This document shows, one piece after another, positions 54,460 to 62,960 of a stretch of DNA of 64,000 nucleotides. Origin of the DNA: an uncultured Lachnospiraceae bacterium (lineage in GTDB: Bacteria > Bacillota > Clostridia > Lachnospirales > Lachnospiraceae); NCBI GenBank assembly GCA_902789175.1, contig CADANF010000001.1, forward strand, positions 1 through 64,000, in the 5' to 3' direction. Every line of letters begins with the position of its first letter. Position 1 is the first letter of the stretch. The notes under the pieces are model-generated. The model made no database searches. It was not told the origin of the DNA and saw nothing but the letters and a program-made list of their open reading frames with translations. The position numbers were made by a program, and so were the translations under genes.

Positions 54460-55185
54460 ATGAATATGTTTGATAGAACACTTCTTCTTCTTGGAGAAGA
54501 AGCTATGGAAAAATTAAATAGATCAAGAGTAGCAATCTTTGGTGTAGGCGGAGTAGGCGGCTATGTATTTGAGGCACTGGTAAGATCCGGAGTTGGTACT
54601 ATTGATATAATAGATAATGATAAGGTAAGTCTTACCAATATCAATAGGCAGATAATAGCCACAACCAGGTCTCTAGGGCAGTTTAAATGTGATGTGGCTT
54701 ATGAAAGAGCAAAGGATATTAATCCGGATGTTGTGATCAATAAGCATATATGTTTCTTCCTTCCGGAGAATAAGCATGAATTTGATTTTTCAAAATATGA
54801 TTATGTGGTGGATGCAGTGGATACTGTAGCTGCAAAGATAAGCATAATAGAAACATGTAATGAGAAAAATGTTCCTGTGATAAGCAGCATGGGAGCCGGA
54901 AATAAACTGAATCCTGAAATGTTTGAGATTGCGGATATCTATAAAACAACCATGGATCCTCTTGCAAAAGTCATGAGAAGAGAATTAAAAAAGCGTGGAA
55001 TAAAGAAGCTTAAATGTGTTTATTCAAAAGAAATTCCTATAAAACCACAGATTAATATTGATACAGATGAGGGGGCTATAAATAAGAAAAGGGTAACACC
55101 TGGTTCAATAGCATTTGTGCCATCATGTGCAGGACTTATCATAGCAGGAGAAGTTATAAAGGATCTTACAGGAGTGAGAAATTGA
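54460..55185 (+). CDS. tcdA: tRNA threonylcarbamoyladenosine dehydratase-like (ThiF family)
   Basis: 241 residues. The E1-like ATP-binding motif GVGGVGGYVFEALVRSG is at about 27, followed by DNDKVSLTNINRQ, YVVDAVDTVAAK and MGAGNKLNP. The length and motifs match TcdA/YgdL, which cyclises t6A in tRNA. The ribosome site is poor (TTAGG), with the U-run of a terminator just before it; ATG 54466 is an alternative. Confidence 0.88.
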   Translation: MNMFDRTLLLLGEEAMEKLNRSRVAIFGVGGVGGYVFEALVRSGVGTIDIIDNDKVSLTNINRQIIATTRSLGQFKCDVAYERAKDINPDVVINKHICFFLPENKHEFDFSKYDYVVDAVDTVAAKISIIETCNEKNVPVISSMGAGNKLNPEMFEIADIYKTTMDPLAKVMRRELKKRGIKKLKCVYSKEIPIKPQINIDTDEGAINKKRVTPGSIAFVPSCAGLIIAGEVIKDLTGVRN

Positions 55186-55191
55186 TCTGAT

Positions 55192-55470
55192 ATGAAGATA
55201 AGAAAACATTTTATATTTTACGGAAGAGTCCAGGGAGTAGGTTTTAGATATAAAGCTTATTATATAGCAAATAACAGAGGACTTACAGGATATGTAAGAA
55301 ATCTCTATGACGGTTCTGTGGAGATGGAAGTTCAGGGCGAAGAGGCAGAGATAGATATAATGATAAAAATGCTTAAGGAAGATAGATATATACTAATTGA
55401 CGGGATGGACGTAAGGAAAATGGAGATTGAGGAAGACGAAAAAAGTTTTGTAAAGAAAAGTTCTTGGTAA
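55192..55470 (+). CDS. acyP: Acylphosphatase
   Basis: 92 residues. FYGRVQGVGFRYKAY carries the catalytic Arg19, and LTGYVRNLYDGSVEMEVQG carries Asn37. It hydrolyses acyl phosphates. It begins six bases after tcdA, and a terminator follows. Confidence 0.93.
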   Translation: MKIRKHFIFYGRVQGVGFRYKAYYIANNRGLTGYVRNLYDGSVEMEVQGEEAEIDIMIKMLKEDRYILIDGMDVRKMEIEEDEKSFVKKSSW

Positions 55471-55485
55471 AGATAGCGAAAAAAA

Positions 55486-55530
55486 ACTCTGCAAGCGGAC
55501 TAAACATGTCCTTTTGCAGAGGTTTTTTTC
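55486..55530. terminator. Terminator, probably bidirectional
   Basis: AAACTCTGCAA pairs with TTGCAGAGGTTT with an inner GGAC/GTCC stem, A-rich on the left and seven T's on the right. It lies between acyP and the end of the minus-strand pair. Confidence 0.85.
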
Positions 55531-55600
55531 GAGTTTTATGAAACCGGAAAGGTATATATTTGGTTTTTATAACATGTTTTTTCGAGTTATATGAAACCGG
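55524..55600. repeat. Pair of 24-base direct repeats
   Basis: The element TTTTTTCGAGTTTTATGAAA plus CCGG (55524-55547) recurs at 55577-55600 with one change. The first copy includes the T-run of the acyP terminator. The second ends just before the minus-strand stop codon at 55606. Confidence 0.7.
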
Positions 55601-55605
55601 TAGTG

Positions 55606-56103
55606 CTATTTATATATAAATATGATCCCCAGCATAAAGGATGCCTGGGCAATCAGGTTTGTTATCTGTTCTATCCAGTTTGCTTTGGCATCATTTTTAT
55701 CTAAGACTTTTGCAAAGATTGACATCATGATCATTCCGATAAATGTAATGATGAAGCAAAGAAGCTGTGGCATCTTTAATATTGCAGGTATTATCTGATC
55801 ATATTCAGATTTATCAGGATAGATAAATAATGAGATGATAACAAGTAAGAAACCTGTTGGCATCAGATATCTAAGCTGTTTATTTAATAAATATATATTT
55901 TTCTTACCTACCGCAATTATAAATTTCCATAATACTTTAAGCAGGCCTGCTGTTATTATAAGGAAAGAACCAATAAAAAATATAAGTGATCTGAAATTTA
56001 AAGCTATAAGCGAAATACCTATCGTAAAAAATAATACTGGAAGGGCATCCATTACAGCCATCTTAAGGGTAAAACCTTCAGGTATAGTATGCTTATCTGA
56101 CAT
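55606..56103 (-). CDS. Unrecognised four- to five-TM membrane protein
   Basis: 165 residues with GAGGG upstream. Hydrophobic segments are near 17-38, 41-62, 80-98, 110-130 and 145-163. No family was recognised. It starts 12 bases after the DUF1295 gene on the same strand, so the two form an operon. Confidence 0.65.
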   Translation of the reverse strand: MSDKHTIPEGFTLKMAVMDALPVLFFTIGISLIALNFRSLIFFIGSFLIITAGLLKVLWKFIIAVGKKNIYLLNKQLRYLMPTGFLLVIISLFIYPDKSEYDQIIPAILKMPQLLCFIITFIGMIMMSIFAKVLDKNDAKANWIEQITNLIAQASFMLGIIFIYK

Positions 56104-56115
56104 TTTTCCCTCACT

Positions 56116-56910
56116 TTAAGCAACGAGCCATTTATGTTTTTCAACACTGTAAAGAGGTATGAAAGGAAGCATTATAGGTGTTGAACTAACATATTTCTGA
56201 TACTCAGGGTCAGAACCATAATTTCTGTTTTGTCTCATTTCAAGTCTGCGGGCACCACCAAACATAACATAGATTATTCCGATATAACCAACGAGGCTAA
56301 AGAACCATGCAGCAAATGAATTAAATGAATTTATGCCTGAAAATAATACTCCTGTCCAAAAGATCATCTCACCAAGATAATTAGGACAACGTACTAATTT
56401 AAAGAGACCAGTATCTACAAAACGGTTTGGGTTTATCTTTTTAGCTTTGTTCTTCTGAAGATCGGCCAGAGTTTCAAGTGAAAGACCAAGGATCATTATG
56501 ATAAGTCCAACTATGGCAAAGACATCTGTGCCTTTTTTATTTTCTAATCTAAAGAGAACAGGAGCTGTTTCACAAGCATAGAGAAGAGCTGAAGTTATCC
56601 AGATTGCTGATTTAGCAATAATAGACATTCCTTTTCCATCTTTTATTTCTTTCTTCATAGTCCTATTATATGAAGCGCTTTTTATCTCTCTATAAGCAAG
56701 ATAACCACTAAGACGGATTCCATATATTATAAAAAGAACTGAAAGAAGGATAGTTCCTATGGTTAATTCTTTTGAAAAAAGTATCAAAAGGGTAATTCCT
56801 ATAGCTGATATGGAGAACCCATATCCCAGAGAAATAAAATAAACATATTTCTTAAAACCTATGGATGATGCTACCAGGGCAACAATAAGTAAAATTAAAA
56901 ATGCTTTCAT
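56116..56910 (-). CDS. DUF1295/steroid 5-alpha-reductase-like membrane protein
   Basis: 264 residues from ATG 56910, behind AAAGGAG; the longer frame to 56991 has no such site. Several membrane helices are followed by the C-terminal family motif NPNRFVDTGLFKLVRCPNYLG with EMIFWTGV, and RRLEMRQNRNYGSDPEYQKY. These are shared with ICMT and 5-alpha reductases. The substrate is unknown. Confidence 0.83.
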   Translation of the reverse strand: MKAFLILLIVALVASSIGFKKYVYFISLGYGFSISAIGITLLILFSKELTIGTILLSVLFIIYGIRLSGYLAYREIKSASYNRTMKKEIKDGKGMSIIAKSAIWITSALLYACETAPVLFRLENKKGTDVFAIVGLIIMILGLSLETLADLQKNKAKKINPNRFVDTGLFKLVRCPNYLGEMIFWTGVLFSGINSFNSFAAWFFSLVGYIGIIYVMFGGARRLEMRQNRNYGSDPEYQKYVSSTPIMLPFIPLYSVEKHKWLVA

Positions 56911-57089
56911 TTTGTTAGACTCCTTTTGGGGTGATTTTTTGTGTATCGCAATTGTTATTATAACTATAAATAGGAAAAAAGATAAGTACACATATTAATT
57001 AAAATGGGTAAAAATCCTAATAGACTTTAGGACCATTGCCCAGGTAAAAAAAATCAGGATCTGTATAACAGATCCTGAAATATTATTTA

Positions 57090-57863
57090 TTACATACTTG
57101 TATATCCGCCATCAACAGGAAGAGCAACACCTGTAACATAGGTTGTCTTTGGTGATGAAAGGAAGAGAGCAGCTGTATCTAATTCACCCTCATTTCCATA
57201 TCTTTCAAGTGGGATAAATGCTTTTGCATTTGCCTGGAAGAAATCACTATCAAGAGTTTCCTTGGTAAGTGGAGAATAGAAGTAACCAGGGCAGATGGCA
57301 TTTACTGTGATACCATATTTACCCCATTCAGCTGCCAGGGCTCTTGTAAGATTAACAACACCGCCCTTTGCTGCATGATAAGGTGAAGCAGGAGCAACTT
57401 TATTACCAACAAGACCGTACATAGAAGCAATATTTATTACACGGCCATATTTGGCTGGAATCATTGCTTTCTTTGCGATAGCTCTGGCCATTTTAAATGT
57501 TCCAAAGAGATCGATATTTAATTCATTTGAGAACTGCTCATCAGTAATATCTTCAGCAGGAGCAACGGCACCTGTACCTGCATTATTGATGAGAATGTCG
57601 ATTCGTCCGAATTTAGCTAAGATCTCATCGACAACTTCGTTAACTCTGTCAGTATCTGTAATATCACATTTGATACCAATTGCTTCAACTCCGTATGTAT
57701 CAGTTAAGTCTTTTGCAACCTCGTCAATAAGATTCTGTCTGCGGGCAAGACATACGATCTTTGCACCCTGACTTGCAAGAGCTTTAGCCATCTGGACGCC
57801 AAGTCCTGTAGAAGCTCCTGTTACAACAGCAACCTGTCCTGTAAGATCAAAAAAATTATTCAT
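57090..57863 (-). CDS. Short-chain dehydrogenase (gluconate 5-dehydrogenase-like)
   Basis: 257 residues. Motifs are VVTGASTGLGVQMA, KCDITD, INNAGTG, INIASMYG with the catalytic Ser, YHAAKGG with Tyr and Lys, and the C-terminal YVTGVALPVDGGYTSM. It is closest in style to gluconate or 2-deoxy-D-gluconate dehydrogenases. A substrate cannot be proved. Confidence 0.88.
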   Translation of the reverse strand: MNNFFDLTGQVAVVTGASTGLGVQMAKALASQGAKIVCLARRQNLIDEVAKDLTDTYGVEAIGIKCDITDTDRVNEVVDEILAKFGRIDILINNAGTGAVAPAEDITDEQFSNELNIDLFGTFKMARAIAKKAMIPAKYGRVINIASMYGLVGNKVAPASPYHAAKGGVVNLTRALAAEWGKYGITVNAICPGYFYSPLTKETLDSDFFQANAKAFIPLERYGNEGELDTAALFLSSPKTTYVTGVALPVDGGYTSM

Positions 57864-58061
57864 TTAAAGTACCTTCTCTCTTAATATTCTGTGCAATTTT
57901 CACAGTACTTTTTAATTATATCACTTATTTTTTGTTTTGTCTGTTGGATTTTGTTGATTATTATAGCATTATTTTGACTTAAGGTTTTATAAGCCTTGAC
58001 TAACATAAGTAAAATGTTTCATAATGCATCTTATTATGCAAATAGGAGTATTGTGATAATA

Positions 58062-58682
58062 ATGAAATATGATTATCTTTTTTTTATTAATAGTATAATG
58101 CTTGGTGTAGGTCTTGCTATGGATGCCTTTTCTGTATCAATTGCAAATGGACTTAAAGAAAATAATATGAAGAAGTCCAGAATGTCATTTATGGCTGGAA
58201 TATATGCCTTTTTCCAGTTCTTTATGCCGATGGTTGGATGGTTTTTGGTTCATTCTATAGCTGAATATTTTAAGAAATTCCAACCTTTGATCCCTTGGAT
58301 AGCATTGACCCTTCTGCTTTATATAGGTGTAAAGATGATAATTGAAGGAATAAAGGAAAAGAAAGAAGCGGATAAAGAGTTAGATACTGATAAAGAAGAG
58401 AGTAAAGATTCAGTGACAAAGATTGCTTTTTCAACTCTTATAATTCAGGGGATCGCAACTGCGATAGATGCTTTATCAGTTGGATTTACTACAGCAAAAT
58501 ACAATGCAATGATGGCATTTATTTCTTCTTTGATCATAGCAGCGGTAACATTTATCATTTGTTTTATCGGACTTGGAATTGGAAAGAAAGCAGGAGATCA
58601 TTTAAAGGATAAGGCAGCGTTCCTGGGAGGAACCATTCTTATTGCAATAGGAATAGAAATATTCTTAAAGGGTATTCTGTAA
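58062..58682 (+). CDS. mntP: MntP-like manganese efflux pump
   Basis: 206 residues from ATG 58062; an in-frame GTG at 58053 is closer to AGGAG and could be the true start. There are six membrane helices in two similar halves, each with the family acid motif: LAMDAFSVSIANG in the first and TAIDALSVG in the second. A charged loop rich in Lys and Glu joins them. It should export Mn(II). No Mn riboswitch was seen upstream. Confidence 0.87.
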   Translation: MKYDYLFFINSIMLGVGLAMDAFSVSIANGLKENNMKKSRMSFMAGIYAFFQFFMPMVGWFLVHSIAEYFKKFQPLIPWIALTLLLYIGVKMIIEGIKEKKEADKELDTDKEESKDSVTKIAFSTLIIQGIATAIDALSVGFTTAKYNAMMAFISSLIIAAVTFIICFIGLGIGKKAGDHLKDKAAFLGGTILIAIGIEIFLKGIL

Positions 58683-58709
58683 AAGATAAATAATCATTTG
58701 GAATTTATT

Positions 58710-58747
58710 AACCCTCTTTACTGGACCACCAGTAAGGAGGGTTTTTT
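58710..58747 (+). terminator. mntP terminator, twin of the leuS terminator
   Basis: AACCCTCTTTACTGG (58710-58724) pairs with CCAGTAAGGAGGGTT (58729-58743), followed by T's. The stem CTCTTTACTGG/CCAGTAAGGAGGG is shared with 17848-17889. Confidence 0.9.
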
Positions 58748-58776
58748 ACTGTTTTTAAGACTGTTAAATAAAAAGA

Positions 58777-58971
58777 CAATCGGTTGCGTGGTTTAATCTG
58801 ACAGGATTTTCGAATTTAATCGTTTAACTAGGCTGTTTAGAGTGGGGAATTGTGCAATATGCTTAAAAATATATAACAAAACTTGGATTTTATCACTATT
58901 GTCTACAATAAATTGCGCATATATAATAGAAGCATAGACAACCGATTGCGCAAATTGAGAGTTGCGCTTTT
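58777..58971 (+). promoter_or_regulatory. Galactanase promoter with multiple operators
   Basis: A promoter TTGTCT (58899-58904), 17 bases, TATAAT (58922-58927) is visible. TTGCGCAA-like boxes lie at about 58849 (TTGTGCAA), 58913 (TTGCGCAT, in the spacer), 58946 (TTGCGCAA, just after the start point) and 58962 (TTGCGCTT). CAATCGGTTG (58777-58786) is the exact reverse complement of CAACCGATTG (58939-58948). TTAATCGTTTAA is at 58816. This 346-base gap holds no gene and appears to be a LacI-type control region. Confidence 0.55.
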
Positions 58972-59028
58972 AAAATCATTAATATTTGTTAAATGATTTA
59001 AGAAAAAAAATTATTAGGAGGAATGTAT

Positions 59029-62000
59029 ATGAGAGTGATCAAAAACTGGAAAAAAGCAGTGGCGTATACTTTAGTTACTTCTTTTGCAATAGGAAGTATA
59101 AGCATAGCTAAATTGGGAGCCTATCAGGTAGATGCTGAGGATTCATGGGTTGATACGGGATTGATTCAAAATGGAGATTTTGAAGATTCATGGGATCTTT
59201 CAGCATGGAATCAAAGTGATATTTATTGGTCAAATGATTTTAAAGGTAGTATTTCAGTGACAGATAGCGGTGAGAGTTCAAGATATCTGAATTGTGGTGG
59301 TGATACTGATGTAATTGCTACGGCTGATCTTATTCAGACAGTTAGTTTAAGTAAGGGAGATTATAGACTTACACTTGATTACTGTGGAGATGCAAAAGAC
59401 AGTGGATTAAAGATTTATGCAGGGGACAAAGAAGCTGCAGTATGGCCAAGTGAAGGCTGGAGCTGGAAAGAAGCAGAAACGTATGTGGATTTTTCAATTT
59501 CAGAAGACTCTGATATAGCACTCGGTTTAAAAGGAGATATTGGTAATGGAACCTGGATAAAGATTGATAATATCCGCCTTTTAAAGAAAGAAACCAGCAA
59601 TACTGATGATAAAAATAAGGAAGATCAGGATAATAATGAAAGTACAGATAATAATGGAAGTACAGATAATAATGAAGAAAATGATTCTGTATCAGGCGAG
59701 ACAGGCAATGAAGGTGATGGAGAAATAGATAAGCCAGGCAATGAAGGTGATGGAGAAATAGATAAGCCAGGTAATGAAGGTGATGCAGAAATAGATAAGC
59801 CAGGTAATGACAACGCTGGTACAAATGATAAAGAGAATATAGAGGGTAATAAGACTGATAAAGAATATGACTGGAAAGAAACAACATTATTAATTAATGG
59901 TGATTTTGAAACAAAAGATTTAACGGGATGGTCAGCTGAAATTGATTCTTCGGCAGATAGCGGGATTACTGTTGAAAATAATCAGTGGGCTGCAAATAAT
60001 ATATCAACATATTTTAATTACTGGTCTAATGATAAAGATGTAAATCTTAATATTTCACAGGTTATTAAAAATTTACCTGCAGGAAGATATAAATTAGTTT
60101 TTCAGCAGGAAGGCGCAAACGGTTGCTCCGGCCTTGCTATTGAATGTGATGGTACTAAAATTAATCTGGAGGCAACTTCAGGATGGGACAACTGGAATGA
60201 ACAGGAATTAATTTTTACTGTTTCTGAAAAAAAGGATGTTTTGATAAAGATTTTTGGAACCATTGAAGAAAATTACTGGGGCAAGTTTGATAATTTTAAA
60301 TTATTTAGTGATGGAGAATTATCAAATGTTACAGAGGAAAAGGAAGAGGAAGAAAAAGAAAAAGAGCCTGATACAGCGGAAGATTCAGAAGTTATGGTAA
60401 AAAAGAATGATAAGATTGCAAAGAATTCTGAATTTATTACCGGTTTTGATCTTTCATCCTACGCAAGTCTTAAAGACAGTGGAGTAAAATATTATGATTT
60501 TGATGGAAATGAGTTAAATGATCAGGAATTCTTTAATTTCCTTTTTTCAGATTGCGATGTTAATTATGTGAGGATAAAAATCTGGAATGATCCTTATGAT
60601 GCAAATGGCAATTGCTATGGTGGAGGTAATAATGATCTTGCTACAGCAGTAAAGATCGGTAAATTGGCTAGTAACGCCGGCATGAAAGTCCTGATAGATT
60701 TTCATTATTCAGATTTCTGGGCAGATCCTGGAAAACAGATGGTCCCAAAACAATGGGCAGGTTATTCAGTAGCTGAAAAAGAAAAAGCAATATATGACTA
60801 TACTAAAACAAGCCTTATTACATTAAAAAATTCAGGTGTAAATGTTGGTATGGTACAGGTTGGAAATGAAACTAATGGCTATATTTGTGGTGAAAAAAAT
60901 TGGGATAATATTGTTAGATTATTTAGTGCCGGAAGTAAGGCAGTAAGAGAAGTGTGTCCAGATGCATTAGTTGCTCTTCATTTTGCAAATCCTGAAACTT
61001 CAGGAAGATATGAAGGATATGCTAAAAAACTTGCAGATAATAATGTGGATTATGATGTATTTGCAACTTCATATTATCCATATTTCCATGGAACTGTTTC
61101 AAATCTAAAAAACGTGCTCTCGAATGTAGCTTCAACGTATCAAAAAAGAGTAATGGTTGCTGAAACACAGTACGCTTATACTCTTGAGGAATATGATGGA
61201 AATACTAATTCACGTACAGAAGGAGATGCCAATACTTATTATTATAGTGTAAGCACACAGGGACAGGTTGACCTTATAAGTGATGTGGCAGATTGTATTA
61301 CATCATGTGGAACACTTAAGGATGGAACTATGGCAGGAATTGGTCTTTTCTATTGGGAACCAGCATGGCTTCCTGTAAGTGTTATTGAAAAAGATGATCC
61401 GGATTATGAAAAAAAAGTTGCTTCAAATAGAGAAAAATGGCAGCAATATGGTTCAGGCTGGGCAACTTCCTATGCTGGAGAATATCAGGAAGATGCAAAG
61501 ACCTGGTGGGGTGGAGATGTAATAGAAAATGAAGCCCTCTTTGATGCTTATGGTCATCCGCTGGTAAGTTTAAAAGCATTCCATTATCTTAGAACTGGAG
61601 CTAAAGCTCCTCTTAAGGTGAGTTCTGTTGAAAAAGTGGATGAGCAGATAATTGAACTTAATCAGAACTATACACTTCCTACAGGTTTAAAAGTAACTTA
61701 TAACGACAATACAACAAGAAATGTAACTGTTTCCTGGGACGATAAGGCCAGTGTTAATACAAAAAAATCTGGAAGATATGAAGTTACAGGTACATTTACT
61801 GTTGAGGAAGAAACTGAAAATAAAGAGAAAGTAAATAGCAGTTACATAGTAAAGACATATATAACTGTTGAAAAAGAGAATCTTCTGGTTAATCCTAAGT
61901 TCGAGGAAAGTCCAATGGGTAAGGGATGGACTGTAGAAAGGATCAGTGGTTTTAATAATGAGCAGGATGGAGCTGTAAAAACAGACGAAAGTAATGCAAG

Positions 62001-62838
62001 ATCAGGTAAAAATGTACTTCATTTCTGGTCAGATAAGGATTTTTCTTTGGATGGCTACCAGACTATAACACTTGATAAGGGTGTGTATAGTTTTGGCGCG
62101 AAGGTTCAGGGAGAAATGAAGAAAGATGGGGAAGTTGATCAGGTCAGAGCATATTATATAATTAATGGTGAAAGGTCTGATGGAGATAATGTATCCCTTA
62201 AAGGATGGCGTAACTGGGTTGATGTAAAAACATCTGATTTTACGGTAAAGGAAGATAATACTGAAGTTAGACTGGGAGTTATAGTTAAAGGTACTTCCGG
62301 AAGCTGGGGTAACTTCGATGATTTTTATTTAAATAAGATCGGAGAATATGTTGAGGAAAAGACGGCTGAACCAGCTGAAGTAAAAGATACAAAGAAACCG
62401 GAAATAAACGATGAAAATGTTAAAAAGGACGGAAATGCTGATAAAGATGCAACAGACATTGATAAAGAAAAAAAATCATCAGATGTTCTGGTTGCTTCAG
62501 TTGTAACAGAGGGAAATACAGTAAATAATACTTATGAAATCATTCAGAAAAAAGCAAAAACTAACTTTGAGTCGAAAGAAAAAAAGACGAAAGATATAAT
62601 TACAAAAGATAGTAAGAAGGATGATACTATCGTAAAGGCTGATAAGACTGAAAATGTTACAGAAAGCGAAGAAGACAGAAGCGAAACTGAAGAAACCCAA
62701 AATGTTTCCAATACTGTAGAAACTGAAAGAATAAAGGGTGAAAGAAAACCGGTAATACCTATTGCTTTAGGGGGATTTGCGGTTTTTGGGCTTGCGATTT
62801 TTGGAGGAATCATTTTTTTAACAAAAAAAAGAAAGTAA
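59029..62838 (+). CDS. Secreted multimodular endo-beta-1,4-galactanase (GH53)
   Basis: 1269 residues from ATG 59029, seven bases after AGGAGG; ATG 59023 is too close. A signal peptide (about 1-36) precedes a CBM-like domain (40-185), an acidic linker with three 11-residue repeats GNEGDGEIDKP (59704-59802), a second CBM-like domain (285-430) and the GH53 catalytic domain (about 470-860). The acid/base is Glu614 in GNETNG and the nucleophile Glu712 in VAETQYAYT. An Ig-like domain (870-960), a third CBM-like domain (970-1110), a charged linker and a membrane anchor with KKRK tail follow. No LPXTG motif is present. It should cut pectic galactan at the cell surface, like GanB. Confidence 0.93.
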   Translation: MRVIKNWKKAVAYTLVTSFAIGSISIAKLGAYQVDAEDSWVDTGLIQNGDFEDSWDLSAWNQSDIYWSNDFKGSISVTDSGESSRYLNCGGDTDVIATADLIQTVSLSKGDYRLTLDYCGDAKDSGLKIYAGDKEAAVWPSEGWSWKEAETYVDFSISEDSDIALGLKGDIGNGTWIKIDNIRLLKKETSNTDDKNKEDQDNNESTDNNGSTDNNEENDSVSGETGNEGDGEIDKPGNEGDGEIDKPGNEGDAEIDKPGNDNAGTNDKENIEGNKTDKEYDWKETTLLINGDFETKDLTGWSAEIDSSADSGITVENNQWAANNISTYFNYWSNDKDVNLNISQVIKNLPAGRYKLVFQQEGANGCSGLAIECDGTKINLEATSGWDNWNEQELIFTVSEKKDVLIKIFGTIEENYWGKFDNFKLFSDGELSNVTEEKEEEEKEKEPDTAEDSEVMVKKNDKIAKNSEFITGFDLSSYASLKDSGVKYYDFDGNELNDQEFFNFLFSDCDVNYVRIKIWNDPYDANGNCYGGGNNDLATAVKIGKLASNAGMKVLIDFHYSDFWADPGKQMVPKQWAGYSVAEKEKAIYDYTKTSLITLKNSGVNVGMVQVGNETNGYICGEKNWDNIVRLFSAGSKAVREVCPDALVALHFANPETSGRYEGYAKKLADNNVDYDVFATSYYPYFHGTVSNLKNVLSNVASTYQKRVMVAETQYAYTLEEYDGNTNSRTEGDANTYYYSVSTQGQVDLISDVADCITSCGTLKDGTMAGIGLFYWEPAWLPVSVIEKDDPDYEKKVASNREKWQQYGSGWATSYAGEYQEDAKTWWGGDVIENEALFDAYGHPLVSLKAFHYLRTGAKAPLKVSSVEKVDEQIIELNQNYTLPTGLKVTYNDNTTRNVTVSWDDKASVNTKKSGRYEVTGTFTVEEETENKEKVNSSYIVKTYITVEKENLLVNPKFEESPMGKGWTVERISGFNNEQDGAVKTDESNARSGKNVLHFWSDKDFSLDGYQTITLDKGVYSFGAKVQGEMKKDGEVDQVRAYYIINGERSDGDNVSLKGWRNWVDVKTSDFTVKEDNTEVRLGVIVKGTSGSWGNFDDFYLNKIGEYVEEKTAEPAEVKDTKKPEINDENVKKDGNADKDATDIDKEKKSSDVLVASVVTEGNTVNNTYEIIQKKAKTNFESKEKKTKDIITKDSKKDDTIVKADKTENVTESEEDRSETEETQNVSNTVETERIKGERKPVIPIALGGFAVFGLAIFGGIIFLTKKRK

Positions 62839-62888
62839 AATGAGAGACATTAAATAATAATATTTTAAAGAAAATAATTAACTAATCC

Positions 62889-62946
62889 AACCGGTTATGC
62901 TATAATCACGAATAACTCATTGTGATTTAGTATGACCGGTTTTTTT
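62889..62946 (+). terminator. Long hairpin between the galactanase and hisC
   Basis: The left arm 62889-62909 (AACCGGT... to AATCAC) pairs with the right arm 62922-62941 (GTGATTT... to ACCGGTT), with few mismatches and one bulge, followed by a T-run. It holds a TATAAT (62901-62906) in the left arm, and the hisC ribosome site begins directly after the T's. Confidence 0.8.
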
Positions 62947-62960
62947 AGGAGGATATTAAA

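Noticed and set aside
57870-58061. Manganese (yybP-ykoY) riboswitch before mntP
   Set aside because: The conserved loop sequences of that aptamer could not be found.
59369-59887. 172-residue antisense frame rich in Leu, His and Tyr
   Set aside because: It mirrors the repetitive acidic linker and first CBM region of the galactanase on the other strand; composition is that of a shadow frame.
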